DNA of 64,000 nucleotides from Synaphobranchus kaupii (lineage: Eukaryota; Chordata; Actinopteri; Anguilliformes; Synaphobranchidae). The notes below the pieces were generated by a model, which was not told the DNA's origin, searched no databases, and saw only the letters and a program-made list of their open reading frames with translations. The position numbers and the translations under genes are program-made. The DNA lies in the NCBI GenBank assembly GCA_029718625.1, contig CM056380.1, positions 111,234,302 through 111,298,301 of the forward strand. Direction: 5' to 3'. Positions 36,301 to 51,300 of the stretch are shown piece by piece. Each line of letters begins with the position of its first letter. Position 1 is the first letter of the stretch.

Positions 36301-39300
36301 CGCCAGTTTACGATGGCGCATTGTAAGCGCGGCGCTTCATATTTAAGCGCACTGGAAGTGCAGGAGGGGCGCTGACAAGAGGCATTTGACATTCACCGAT
36401 AAGCAGATGACGTGGTAAATAAATGCAGCGTTAAACGCGTGAAAGAGAAGTGAAATTTCGCTGACTACAGGGCGGGGGGGGTGACTAATATTCACCGGAG
36501 GCGGACTTTTTGAGGGAGCTGCCGCTGAAGAAATCGTCCTCGTCTTCGTCGTCGTCGAAGAGCCCGCCCGTGGCCGCCTGTTTGGGGGCCGTCTGGGGCT
36601 TGGCCGGGGCCCCATTCTCCCTGGCCTCGGAGGGGCCCGAACCGTTGGCAGGGGAGCCAAACAGACTTTTCCCTGCAGGAAGACACAAAACCAAATGAGC
36701 AATATTTTACCATACATTATTGTATAGTAATATACATACAGTTTATTAGAGGACATTAAAGAAGAACTCAAACCAAAAATGTGAAGTTTGCATGTTTTGT
36801 CCAACCCTCAGATAATAGGCATTGCTTTGTAATAGTGAAAAATGTCGTTTTTTTAACTGAACATTTGCATTATTGTTTTAGTTCTAGTTCCTTCTGTGTA
36901 AATAATGACTTTGCGAAGAGACGATGGTATTAAAATTCATATAAATGAGGGTGTCAGTTACCGTCTGTAGGCATATTATGATCTCCTTCATGAATACTGG
37001 AATATGTCTTTTCTTGTCATGCTCTAGCTGACAGCGTTCTCAAGGTTTTGTGACAAATATATACAGCTGGCTACTCAAAAACGTCAGTAAACCATTGCCA
37101 ATGTTATATATGAGGAAAAGAGCGGAGTGGAAGGCAGCATAGCCCTACAACGAGAGCCTGTGCTGCCTCATATAAAACAATTATCTGACTCAGAGCCCCA
37201 ATTTGGCAGTAATTTCACAGATACATTTACACATGTTCTGGGGCTGTCCCATTATAGCTGTTTTAATGTGGTATCAGTACTATTTTGACGCCGTTTTAAT
37301 GTGGTATCAGTACTATTTTGACACTGTTTTAATGTGGTATCAGTACTATTTTGACACATTAGCTTTAACTTTCACTTAGATTCCTGCCTTTGCGTGATTA
37401 AGTTGTAAGTTGTGATTCGTCAATCAGTTCAAAAATGAATTTTACTGGCTGGCTTTACCCCTTTGAAGGAGACAAGACTTCAACTTTGGTAGATTCATTC
37501 TATTTCAGGACATGGTTCTCTGAGAATGTGCTAGTGCCAGCTAAAACAAGACTCGGCCATCCACAGTTCAGTTCAGATTTGGGATTCTCCTCAGGTCATA
37601 TCAGAACCTAGATCTAAAGAACATCCCCGTCTGTCTGTTCTGTTCTGTTCTGTTGTGTTGTGTTTTTTTCAACTGCCACATTTTTTAAATGACAATTTTG
37701 CAGTTTTACTTTAGAATGTCTTTTTTCTCTGTCTTGAATCTCTGTTACCTTTTCTGTTATGCAGTAGAAAAGGTGATTTGTCTTGTTTGTGGTTTTCAAA
37801 ATACTAAAGAGCATATTCGAAAGAACGGTCTGTCAATTTGATCATTCGATTTTCATCCCTACCATGCACATTCATAAGGAATACACATGAGGATGACTGA
37901 GTAAATGCACTGAATTTGGTCACACTTTACATTAAGTTGCACTTATACCTGTGTAGCTAAATTGCAACTAATGCGGTACCAAGAGGTTATTACAGAGTAA
38001 CGCCAATGTAGGTAACATGGAACAGCAGTTAGCGGTGTTCTTAATTACACATATGAAACAAGGTCAGCCCTGTTACATCTCTCCTGCTGAAATCAAATCA
38101 TTCATAAAGACAAATTGTGAAATCTACATGCAAGGTTTATTTGTCACGTATCATGAAGATGTGGCCTATGAGTGTAAATAAAATATTTCAAAATATCAAC
38201 ACGTGTAATTAAGAATACCGCTAACTGCCGTTCCTATGTTACCTACGTTGGAGTTACTCAGTAATAACCTAGTTTAGATACACCAGGTATAGGTGCAACT
38301 TAATATAGTGTTACTGAATGTCAAGCTCATTTCTCTGGGTTTTCTTTTCACTCTCCTTTTACCTGGGAATATGGCGACGGCCCCAGTAGGAATCTTCTGA
38401 TTGGACTTGGATAAAACAGGATCTAGTAAGAAAAGCCAGAACACAGAATCAGACGCAGGTGAAGATTTGAAATGAATTCCCAGACAAACGAGCATAACCT
38501 TATGCAAGCGCGACAAATAAACATTCATTCATCCTGTGAGGGATCTTATTTTTCAAAATCATATTTTAAAGGAGTTTATTTTCAGGACTTCGTGTGTAAA
38601 CGTCAGCAGGTAAAGATGTGGTCTGAATGGTTATCTCCACGCCACTTTTGTTTTAATAGTAATACCGCTTAAAACCAGAGTAAATCACTCTGTTTTCCTC
38701 AAAGGTCACCAACACTACAGTATTAAACAAATGCGGGAACATACGCCATGGTATATCACAATGCAAAAAACATTTAATAATGTCCTGAAGTTGTGTCTTG
38801 TATAAAAGGCATAATTAGCATTAGTTCTGTAAAAAATGAAAGGCATCCTGTGATTTATACTGGTAAATTAAATAGAGGAATATCATAGCAGATACTTGGT
38901 TAGGCTCCCAATTGCTTGTAGCGGACAACTTTTTCACACAGCTCATAGTATCAAATTTAATATCTATATGAACGTACATTTTATCAGGTGGTTATTGGCC
39001 CAGACAAGCCATAATATTCTTGGATATGCATAGCATGTCATGGAATATATCTTGCATGTATAAATGTACATATGTCTGTCGCAGTCTTTGAGGAAATATA
39101 AAAGGGTAATACACAAGATTTCACACAAATGTATAGGGTTAACCCACCAAAAGTGCTTACAAAGTAAACCACCAAAACAGAGCTTACAAAGTAAAAATAT
39201 AAAGCTGAGAGGCATTCTGAGGGAAATCCAACATTCAATTCAATTTTATTGGTATATTAAATATTATCTTAAACAACATAAGCTAATATTGTGGTCACAA

Positions 39301-42300
39301 AAGCCTTCTGCTCATGGTGTGTTTGTTCACTGTACCGATATCCTGATTCCTGAATGACAATGAGGAGGATTCAGCGAGGGTTTAAGAGACCTTGTCATAC
39401 AGTATAGTCAACAGACTTCACATTGCATTAGCCAATATTGTGCAGGTCATGCAACCCTGTTTGAGGGTTCAATTCAATTCAATTCAATTCAAACCTTATT
39501 TGTATAGCGCTTTTTACAGAGACCTTGTCACAAAGACGCCTTACAGAGGAAACAGAAAGGAAAAACTAGGCCTGAATAGCCGAAACCGGGCCAGAACCCC
39601 CTGAGGTAAAAAAATAAAATAAAATAACTCCCTGAATAACACTGAAACGGTGGTGAAAAAAAAAACTCCCCAATGGGAAGAAATCTCGGGAGGAACCTGG
39701 CTAGAGAGGGGCAGCCCATCCTCCGCTGGCCGGCCCAGTGTAATCGAGGGATACATTTACAGGAATTTTGCAAACGCACTTATCCACAGTTACAACTCCG
39801 CAACTTACAACTTTTTACATATTTATTTATACAGCTGGATATTTATTTATCGAAGCAATTCATGTTTAGTATCTTTCTCAAGGGTACAACGACAGTGTCC
39901 TACCTGGGAATCGAACCTGCAACCTTTCGGTTACAATCACAGTTCTCTAACCACAGTTACATACTGTACTGCTGTGTGCAGTAAAAAGAACAGGCGCTGC
40001 TTAGTTTATAAGTGATTCTGCATGTTACCTCACCTTTAGCAGCTGGAACTTGACTCGATTCCACCGGCTCATGTTTAGGTGCATCGGAGAACAGATCGCC
40101 CTGTGAAACAGATCACAAAGGATCTTTTATTCACGTATTCATAGCTCATCAGATATCTTAGGCAATGAGTATACCGCTGGAAATCAGTTTATCGTGAACA
40201 CGGCCCAGCCCCACAATGCAACGCCAGATGCATCTGCGAACATTGCACCGCTTTGTCTTAGGAGACGCTCTTATCAAGAGCCACTAGCAATGAAGGAGAA
40301 AGAAGGTACATCTGGCATATAGTGTAACAGCACTGGGCCTGGCTAACAACACATTCAAAACCAGCGAGTTTAAGCAAAACACACATCCTCATATAGTGTA
40401 ACAGCGCCGGGCCTGGCTAACGACACATTCAAAACCAGCGAGTTTAAGCAAAACGCACATCCTCATATAGTGTAACAGCGCCGGGCCTGGCTAACGACAC
40501 ATTCAAAACCAGCGAGTTTAAGCAAAACGCACATCCTCATATAGTGTAACAGCGCCGGGCCTGGCTAACGACACATTCAAAACCAGCGAGTTTAAGCAAA
40601 ACGCACATCCTCATATAGTGTAACAGCGCCGGGCCTGGCTAACGACACATTCAAAACCAGTGAGTTTAAGCAAAACGCACATCCTCATATAGTGTAACAG
40701 CGCCGGGCCTGGCTAACGACACATTCAAAACCAGCGAGTTTAAGCAAAACGCACATCCTCTTGAGCACCCGTCATATGTTAAGCCGAAAAACTATGAGGG
40801 CACGCAAAACACACCCTCAATTTTCAATTCATTTTTCACAAAACCATCCCAAAGTCAGAAAGCTACATTAGCTATGTTGATTGCTATCATGCCAGGTATA
40901 AACACTGATTTAGCTGGGTACATACTGTACACTGATGTAGCTGGGCACATACTGCACACTGATTTAGCTGGGTACATACTGCACACTGATTTAGCTGGGT
41001 ACATACTGTACACTGATTTAGCTGGGTACATACTGTACACTGATGTAGCTGGGCACATACTGTACACTGATTTAGCTGGGTACATACTGTACACTGATTT
41101 AGCTGGGTACATACTGTACACTGATTTAGCTGGGTACATACTGTACACTGATTTAGCTGGGCACATACTGTACACTGATTTAGCTGGGTACATACTGTAC
41201 ACTGATTTAGCTGGGTACATACTGTACACTGATGTAGCTGGGCACATACTGCACACTGATTTAGCTGGGTACATACTGCACACTGATTTAGCTGGGTACA
41301 TACTGTACACTGATTTAGCTGGGTACATACTGTACACTGATGTAGCTGGTCACATACTGTACACTGATTTCGCTGGGTACATACTGCACACTGATTTAGC
41401 TGGGTACATACTGTACACTGATTTAGCTGGGTACATACTGTACACTGATGTAGCTGGGCACATACTGTACACTGATTTCGCTGGGTACATACTGTACACT
41501 GATTTAGCTGGGTACATACTGTACACTGATTTAGCTGGGTACATACTGTACACTGATGTAGCTGGGCACATACTGTACACTGATTTAGCTGGGTACATAC
41601 TGTACACTGATTTAGCTGGGTACATACTGTACACTGATGTAGCTGGGCACATGCTGTACACTGGTAGCAGGCTTAATGACGCAAACGCAATGAGTAGTTT
41701 GTACAGCCACCAGTGAAATGATACTGGTAACATTCAGGTTGTAACAGCCTACATTCACCTACCTCATCATCATCATCAAATAAGCCCCTTCCTCCACTGA
41801 ACAGACCTCCCTTCCCGCCAAATGGAGAATAGTCCTCGTCCTCCATTTTGGGAGGGCTGAACATATCATCGACGTCATCAGGGGCAACTGGGAAGATAAC
41901 AAAGTTCAGTCTCAACAGCTGTGAGTCACACAAGAACATTACAGAATAAATAAGGACTCTGAAATATACAATAATGATATTTTGATATGGATTATCTGAG
42001 TGTATTTGTATATAGCAACAATGATTATGTATGTAAAAATGGAATGGAAAAGAAATTATTAAAAATGTGAATATCCATCCTGAAGCCACAGTCCCTCTTT
42101 GTCACATGTTAAATAGAAAAAGTATGGCTTCTCTGGAAACCAAAAAAATTTACTTAATTGACTTATGCCAAAACGCAAAAAGGCAAAACACTTCCTCTTT
42201 CCAATTAGACCTGCTCATCATTTTTAAAAACACTTTATTTTAAATGTAGGGTCTATTTTTACTTCTCTACATTTCATTCAATATGGAAAGGTCCGGAAAC

Positions 42301-45300
42301 AGCAGTGTCATACGTGTGATGTGAAGCAAGTGTCCAATGTCTCAACAAAGAGACATGCACTGTAACGATACGCGTAACTGGGAGCTGGTGCAGAAACAGA
42401 AGCAGAGATCAAACATGGCTGCCATCTGATGACAGCAGAAAATGTTCCAGAGTTGTGTGTGTAAATGAGGCCTACCTTAGGAGTTAACAGCCTTAAATAC
42501 TCCAGAGTTGTGTGTGTAAACGAGGCCTACCCTGATAGTTAACAGCCTTGAATAGTCCAGAGTTGTGTGTGTAAACGAGGCCTACCCTGAGAGTTAACAG
42601 CCTTAAATACGCAGAGTTGTGTGTGTAAAGAAGGCCTATCCTGAGAGTTAACAGCCTTAAATACTCCAGAGTTGTGTATGTAAACGAGGCCTACCCTGAG
42701 AGTTAACAGCCTTAAATACTCCAGAGTTGTGTGTGTAAACGAGGCCTACCCTGAGAGTTAACAGCCTTAAATACTCCAGAGTTGTGTGTCTAAACGATGC
42801 CTACCCTGAGAGTTAACAGCCTTAAATACTCCAGAGTTGTGTGTGTAAACGATGCCTACCCTGAGAGTTAACAGCCTTAAATACTCCAGAGTTGTGTGTG
42901 TAAACGAGGCCTACCCTGAGAGTTAACAGCCTTAAATACTCCAGAGTTGTGTGTGTAAACGAGGCCTACCCTGAGAGATAACAGCCTTCGTTTCTTTCTT
43001 TGCTTTACTCTTCTTCTTTGCGGAGGATGTGGAGGATTTTAATGCTTCGGAGAAATGACAAAAACAAACAAAAATAAGCATGCAGATGAGATGGGCAGGG
43101 AAACAGACCAAATTCAGTATATACTGTGTGAGTGAGGGAACCACCATATTCACTACATACTGTGTGAGTGAGGGAAACGCACCATATTCACTACATACTG
43201 TGTGAGTGAGGGAAACGCACCATATTCACTACATACTGTGTGAGTGAGGGAAACGCACCATATTCACTACATACTGTGTGAATGAGGGAAGCAAGAGCCA
43301 TTTCTCACACTACCGACAATTTAGGTGGAGAGCATTCCATTTGCTATTCAACCAGCAATACAAGCAATGAATAAATATGAGTGGAATTCAAAGCTTTTTC
43401 GCCAATGCACGCATAGACATGAACTGATCGTTATGTAATGGAATTGCGGGCAGGTTATGGATTTAAAGGGGAAGGGTAGATTAACTCACATGAGCGATCC
43501 TCCTCTGGCTTGCTTGGCCCCTCCCCTTTAATGCGGGCGGCCAGTTCATCTGCAAAGGATGAGGGTCCCGTGGAGCTCTGGAAATAACAGGACAGGATTC
43601 ACTCTTCAGTTAGAACCACACACCACCCTCAACTAGAACCCTCAGTTAGAACCACACACCACCCTCATCTTCCAGACCAAATTCTTACTACTTAAAGGCT
43701 GCAGTACACTGAATGGCCAGTGCAAACTTTCCTTTCCCAAGTGGCCCTCATAAGGGGCAACTTGGGAAATAAAGATTTTTTCCTAAACCTCAACTAGAAC
43801 CGCACACATTTCACCTAGAACCAAACCACACTACAGTTAGAACCACACCACCCTCAACTAGAACCACACACATTTCACCTTGAACCAAATCACACTAGTT
43901 AGAACCACACCACCCTCAACTAGAACCACACACATTTCACCTAGAACCAAACCACACTAGTTAGAACCACACCACCCTCAACTAGAACCACACACATTTC
44001 ACCTTGAACCAAACCACACTAGTTAGAACCACTCACCACCCTCAACTAGACCCACACACATTTCACCTAGAACCAAACCACTTCAGTAGAACTACACACA
44101 TTTCAACTAGAACCAAGCCACACTAGTTAGAACCACACCACCCTCAACTAGAACCACACACATTTCACCTAGAAGCAAACCACACTACAGTTAGAACCAC
44201 ACCACCCTCAACTAGACCCACACACATTTCACCTAGAACCAAACCACACCAGTTAGAACCACCCACATTTAACCTAGAACCAAACCACTTCAGTAGAACT
44301 ACACACATTTCAGCTAGAACTAAGCCACACTACAGTTAGAACCACACACCACCCTCAACTGGAACCACACACATTTCACCCAGAACCAAACCACACTACA
44401 GTTAGAACCACACACCACCCTCAACTAGAACCACACACATTTCACCTTGAAACAAACCACACTAGTTAGAACCACTCACCACCCTCAACTAGATCCAAAC
44501 CATACCAGTTAGTACCACCCACATTTCACCTAGACCAAAACCACACTTCAGTAGAACTACACACATTTCAGCTAGAACCAAGCCACACTACAGTTAGAAC
44601 CAAACACCACCTCAACTAGATTCACACACATTTCACCTAGAACCAAACCATACTTCAGTAGAACCACACACATTTCAGCTAGAACTAAACCACACTTCAG
44701 TAGAACCACACACACACATCAGATAGAACCACACTACATTTCAACTAAAAACACACCAAGCTTCAGTAAGAATCATATAATCCCCAGTTCAGCTTGAACT
44801 CCACACACTACAGTTTGAACCACACACCACACTTCAGCCGGAACCAAACCACACTTCAGCTAGAATCACACCAAACTGACTAGAATTTCAGCTAGAACCA
44901 CATGCCGCACTTCAGCAGGAACTGCTCAACCCAGTTCAGCTATTCCAGATTTGAATGTTACAATAGAAGCTATGAAAAAAGGTCTTCAGAGGCCCTTCAA
45001 GAGGCCCAAGAATAGCGAGGGGAAATTTCACCACCGTGTCGCTATGTTCCTTTCCTGAATATTAAGTATCCATCGTGGAAATGACTAACACAAATACGGA
45101 GCATATTTGAGTCTAGTTCCCCAGACATATTCATTCAAAGTGCTCTTGAGTAACACGGTGAATTCTAGGAATACAACCGGGTTTCAATGAGATGTGTAAA
45201 TATTTTGGTTTAGTTTTACACTGATTTTCTGGGACTTGATGCTTCAAAACATTTATGAAAGGCATGAAGCCCAGATCTTTCCAAAAATGAAACTGAATTC

Positions 45301-48300
45301 ATTTCATGTGGCACAAAAATATTAATATACAAATATATTTTTTCCTACTGTATACATATTGGGGTTGCAAAGGGGGGGATTTTCAATTAATTCCCAAATA
45401 TTCCTGTTAATTCCCATAAATGTCCATGGAAAATTCCCCATTTTGAAAATTGCCATAATTTTGCAACCCTACAGATATGGTCTGTTTTATGAAGGTTTTT
45501 CTAACAACAATCATAAGCATTTGAACGCACGATGGAAGCGTTTACCTTTCCGTCCTCGTTTTCATCTTTGTCCGATTCTCCAAATATGTCAGAGTCTTCT
45601 TCTTCATCCTCCTCTTCTTCATCCTCGTCGCTTGTAATAGACGACTTCTGCACGATTAAGAGATAGACTCAAGACCCTTCCACAGTCTGTTCCACGTTAC
45701 AAACTTCCAATTCCACTTTCTGCACTTCCCAGAAAGCACAGCATTAAAAATATGCATATTGCGAATTAGGATTATCCTCCAGCAGAAGATAGTGATATTT
45801 TGAGGCCTTCTTGCCTGTCCCTACTTGAATCCCACATGTAAATAGAAATGTGTATGAAATGTGTGTAGAGAGACGCCATTTTGGCTCTAAAATGGCTCAT
45901 TCACCTTCTTTATGCTGCCTTGTCCTTCTTCATCCTGATCAAAGTCATCGGACTGCTGTTAAAACCAAAAACAAAGTTAAGGAAATAGAAAAAAATTATA
46001 AAATAATGATCGTAGCAACGAACCCCTGAAAATCTCTGAACACCGTGCTGATATCTAACAGCTGCATGTTTAAGTCCCGAAACAATTTGGTTCATTAAGG
46101 ACGAATACAATTTTTGTGTCTATTACTGAATCTGTCATCAAGGAAAATCAAGGAAAATTCAATGAGTCACAAAAATATTTTTGTCATAGCAACAGTCTAA
46201 TGCTGCCAGCATGATCCCTGGTATGTGATCATATTACTGGATATGTTTATCCATTTGAACTTGCAAATGGAGGATAACTGATATTTCTTCACAGGACTGA
46301 GTTATAACTAAGCAGCTCATGTGGTAAGATAAAAGACAGATGCATAAAAGTCAGCATTCAAATGAGAAATCATGAGTTACAGTACTCTTAAAAAAACAAG
46401 TCTTACGTCGTCATTCTTATCATCTTCACTGTCGATGACGCTGTCTCTGTCACTATCTATGGACATCTCTGTAAATAAACAACAGGTGAGCTTCATATCA
46501 GAGAAACATTTACACATTTATACATTTGGCGCACTGTCTCATTGTGGGTTTGTGGTGTCCAGTGTCCGATCCACAATATGAAGCCAGGCTGTACCATGTT
46601 CCTGCCAGACTCTACACAGGCTCATACTGCCCTCTTTAGGCCATTGTAGTTATTGCATAAGATACACAGATGAATCATGGCATTTGTTCACCTGTAAAGT
46701 AGATCAAAGAATCACATCTGATATACGCCACTGTAGGTACAATGCTTTATGTCAGTGGTCCCCAACCCAGTTCCTGGAGATCTACCCTCCTCTAGATTTT
46801 AATTTCAACCCTAATTTGGCACACCGGATTAGAGCAATTTGCAGCTCAACAACATCTCTAGCTGTTGGGTGAGAATGAGGTGTGCTTTGTTAGCGTTGGA
46901 GTGAAAACATACAGGATGGTAGATCTCCAGGAACAGGGTTGGGGTCCACTGCTTTATGGCATTCACTTGTTTGGAGATTCTTGCTCACAATTATATATAA
47001 ACTATACAAATTAGATTATTTTTATGCATAAATCACTATGATTAAATAAAGATTAGTATAGCTGTAATCATGCCCTTTCAAATGTATTATTATTCACAGT
47101 GCAAATTCAAAGATATTAGTAAAGCTGCATTCTCACCAAATACGGTGAGGTACATCGATCAGACGCATTCTATTCATTTTCTATGGAGAGGATGCGATGC
47201 GATCGCACGGTACATGATGGATGTGGCACGGCGACTGTGTGGTACGTTCGCCTTCACTATCTAATCTACTTTAGGCAAATTAATGCGTCCACCGTTGCTC
47301 GCGAAACTCGGATCAAACGGTCAAAGTAGGCGTTTTAGATCAAATATGAATCAAGATTGAGCAACTGCATATACTATTTCTCGCCTCAAATGTTTTCAGA
47401 AACGTATTTTAGTGGACAGTTTAAGTGGTATAATAGAAAGTTTATTAACAGGCCGCCATATAGTTCCGGTTTAAAACGCAGGCAAAATACGTCTAACCAA
47501 TCAGGTGCCGTTAATGTTCCTCGTAGGCTACTGAACCCTCATGCGTTCTCATGCGTCGTCACCAGGTTTGGTGAGAATGCAGCTTAAGGAGCAACCATAC
47601 ACAGTGTTGAGTTTTAGAGAATGACGGTATTCTACCTTCACTAGACAGGTCACCAAGCCCCACGTCATCTTGCTCCATGAAGTGCTGGGATCCTATCAGA
47701 TAAGGCAAAGGCCTGTCCACATACAGGTCCTGGGAGCACAGGGGAGTGATGTCATCAACACACATCAAACTCAAGGAACATTCTCAAGGCTGGAAAATAA
47801 AGAAGGCTTTCTCGGCAAGCCAGTTTATTAGAAAGAGCGGGAATTCGTTTTCACAGATCCTCAAAAGGATAATATACACAATTTGTCTTAATTGACTAAA
47901 AGTGGTGATTGCCCTTAGGTACTTTGAAGGCAAGGACAACAGAACCACTGGCCAGCTTCTGACCAGACTAAAGACCTACCTCTTCTGACTCCATCTCGGC
48001 TCCCTTCCGATTCCCACCCACTACCAATCTTTTCTTATGCAATTACTTTAGGGTTGTTAAAGAGATACTGCAGAGCCTTTTCTAAGGCCTTTTTTACCAC
48101 TTCAATTTGAACTGGAACTCGTGAGTAGGTGTGGTCATACGACAATGATGCCACGTAGTCATATTATGAATATTCATACGGTCAAGGAGTGAAAGGGTGT
48201 GTCGATATAAGTTGTAATATTAATGTCAGCAGTAATACAAAGCAATTCGCATTTGAACTTGAACTAGCTAGTTAGCAGTAAAAGGGTCTCAGTCTCAAAG

Positions 48301-51300
48301 AGGAAAAAAAAAACGTTGGTCTCTGCTTTTATACCATGTGCCCAGCCGAGACCACCCTAGGATCACTTCAACTCCACCCATTTTTATGTTAAGAATCTCG
48401 TGACGTCACGAACCCCCGGAAACCAGCGTATTGGTAAACCTACACAGAAAATCATAAAACACCCATTTTGACTAAACATGAGATTTTCGGACAAAAACAG
48501 TTGTGTATGATCATAATCTAACCCAAAACATCGGTTTTCAACAGGAAAAGTCGGTTTTTGACTGCAGTATCACTTTAAAGCATGCTTTATGGATTTGTAT
48601 GGCTGTTAGCTATATGAATCCATGATTTGCATTATGGCTCTAGGCTGGCATAAGTTAACTTTGATTAATGCTTTAAATACAAACCAGATGGTATCTAGCA
48701 CCGTATCAAGCCTGGTCTTGAAAACACCCAGAGATTCTGCCTCTACTACATAACCAGGCAAGCTGTTCCACACAGCAACTACTGTGACGAAGAGAGTAGT
48801 TTATATTCTCTTAACTGTCACTCTGGACAATAGAGTGCTTGTTAAACGATTGCCACGCCACGTAATTTAGCACTTGCTTATTTAAAGAGAGAAAGGAAGT
48901 TGGAGGCATCCAGTGTGTTAAAACAGCTGGTTGGTCCTCAGTGGAGCACAACGGATCTGATGGAGACACACGCTCCATAATCGCACACCTTCGGCTCCAG
49001 TATTGGCTCGACACGATCGGCGACTTCCTCGTCTTCCGAGTCCGAGTTTCCAGCTTTGATGTCCAGCTGCTCAAAGGCGGATTCCAGAACCCTCAGCCCG
49101 TAGTTCACCGCCTCCTGGACTTTCGGAATGAGCTCCGCCTCCTTCTGTTCCCGGGTCTTCTCCTGTGGAATCACAACGCTCGTCACCACGCAAAACTACG
49201 CAACAGGGACACCACCACACAACGTTTTGTAGTATGTAAGATAAGTCCAACATAATGTCCTAGTTGTCTCGACTAAAAGCACTGGATTTAAACGCTGGAA
49301 GACGCAAACCCAGTTTGTCCTGCCGCTTGCAGTTCTTTATTTTTTAATGTGCGTTTAAAAAGTGTGTAAAAGGTGTACATAAATCACAATGGTAAATGTT
49401 TCATGGAAATTTTCACCATCTTCAACGTGAAATAGGAATCAAGGTGTGTACACTTATGTAAGGGTTACCATCACCATCACCACCATCACCACCATCATCA
49501 TCATCATCATCATCAATATCAGCAACCACCCAACACTGAAACTAAAGACCCTGAAGCAGTTTATAGGGTAACACATCCAGGAAGATGAACGTTAATTCGC
49601 ACACAGGGTTAAAATATAGCTGCTCTGTGGGCTTCTCACCTGCTCAGGTTGTCTCTCTGTCGCTTCAGGCTTTGACACGGGCTCCTCCACCTCCTCGTCA
49701 TACACGCGCTGTACAATTCAACACAATCCACCGACATGACCAGTTAAAGCCACGAGATGCAACAATTACATTACATTACAGGCATTTAGCAGACACAAAA
49801 GCCACAATTTTATGAATTGTGAAAGAGGACTGATGGCACTTGTCTCATGGCATTTAAAGGCCCAGCGTGCAATTTTTATCCAGTGAAATATTGCTAGATG
49901 GCCATGCTAAATCTGTAGCCAACAGAGAATGACATTCTGTGGGAGAAACTCCTCACTTCACGTCCTATAAATTTGAATTTTAAATTGCTCCGTTGGCTGC
50001 CCACAACCGCTTATTATACCTCCATGTACTCCAACAGTTGAGCTCCAGAGTCAGTGCGTCAGAAAAGCACCTCATAGGCTGCTGGTCGAGGCAGAATACA
50101 GGAGCCTATTGGGTCAGAGGAGTCGCTCTTGCACAATGACATCACCACCATGATGACACAGTTGGGACTCAGCACCAGGCTGTGGGGCTATGCCACTACA
50201 CCGAATCCAAAATTTTGACAGGGGTGAGCCTCCTACGTGAAGCGTACATTTAGACGTACATTCTTGAACTAGGTGTTAGAAATTATGTGAAGCATGTAAT
50301 TAAGAACTGCCTATTGAAGATTACGGGAAGCATGTTTAGACGTACGTTCTCGATGAACTGCGTGTTGGGAGATTACGCGAAGCATGTTTAGACGTACGTT
50401 CTCGATGAACTGCGTGTTGGGAGATTACGCGAAGCATGTTTAGACGTACGTTCTCGATGAACTGCGTGTTGGAGAGCATAAGGAAGTCGTTGAAGACGGT
50501 GTGAAGGCAGCAGTCCGTGGCCTTGGTGTCGCGGATCAGGCCGTCCAGCTGCTTCTCGATCTCATGCGTCTTTGACAGCATCCTCTGAGAGAAGTCTTGG
50601 AGGAACAGGAAGAGCTACGGAGAACGAGATGAAACCACGATGAGACCGAGACAGAGGTGAGACCACGTTTTCATCCAATATGACGACTTTACACAATTCT
50701 AGGACAGTGTCTTCACAGTGCAAATTGAATTGAATTGAATTCAATTGTATTTTTATAGCGCTTTTCACAAAGGGCATTGCCACAAAGCAGCTTTACAGAG
50801 TACATGTAAGGCGACAGCGGCCAGGAAAAACTCTGAGTGGTAATAGGACTACTGGCTGGTAATAGGAGGAAACCTTGAGTAGAACCTGACTCAGAGAGGG
50901 AAGCCCATCTGCTGCTGGCTTACACAGAGGCAAATGTATAGTAAACAGAAAGGACAGTCCATAAATGTCAATGACAGTTTCTAGTTGATGCCAAGCAAGG
51001 ATGACTACATTCATGAGGAGAGGCGAGTAGGAAGGCCAAATAACCGGGCTCCATTATCAACTCCTGAGAGGGCAGACGTGGTCTGTAGAAATGTCAGAGC
51101 TCTGCTCTTGCAGGATTTTTTAAGGTAAAAACTAGCCTATGGGGAGAAAATCTAACCAATGTGCCATTTTTTTGCTTTTAGGTAACACATTTGTTTAAAC
51201 ATTACACACAATGTTTCTTCCTGTTTTCGGTCACAGCACTTCCTTAAATTACTTGCTCAATAGTTGAGGCCAAATCGCTATTTAGGTTAGGACACCCTGC

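Noticed and set aside
40855..41733. 280-codon (+) and 160-codon (-) frames
   Set aside because: 27-bp minisatellite; periodic peptides on both strands, no independent evidence of coding.
48650..48840. Possible LINE UTR fragment (GTCTTGAAAACACCCAGAGA...)
   Set aside because: Looks like a dispersed repeat, but I cannot assign a family or ends with confidence.
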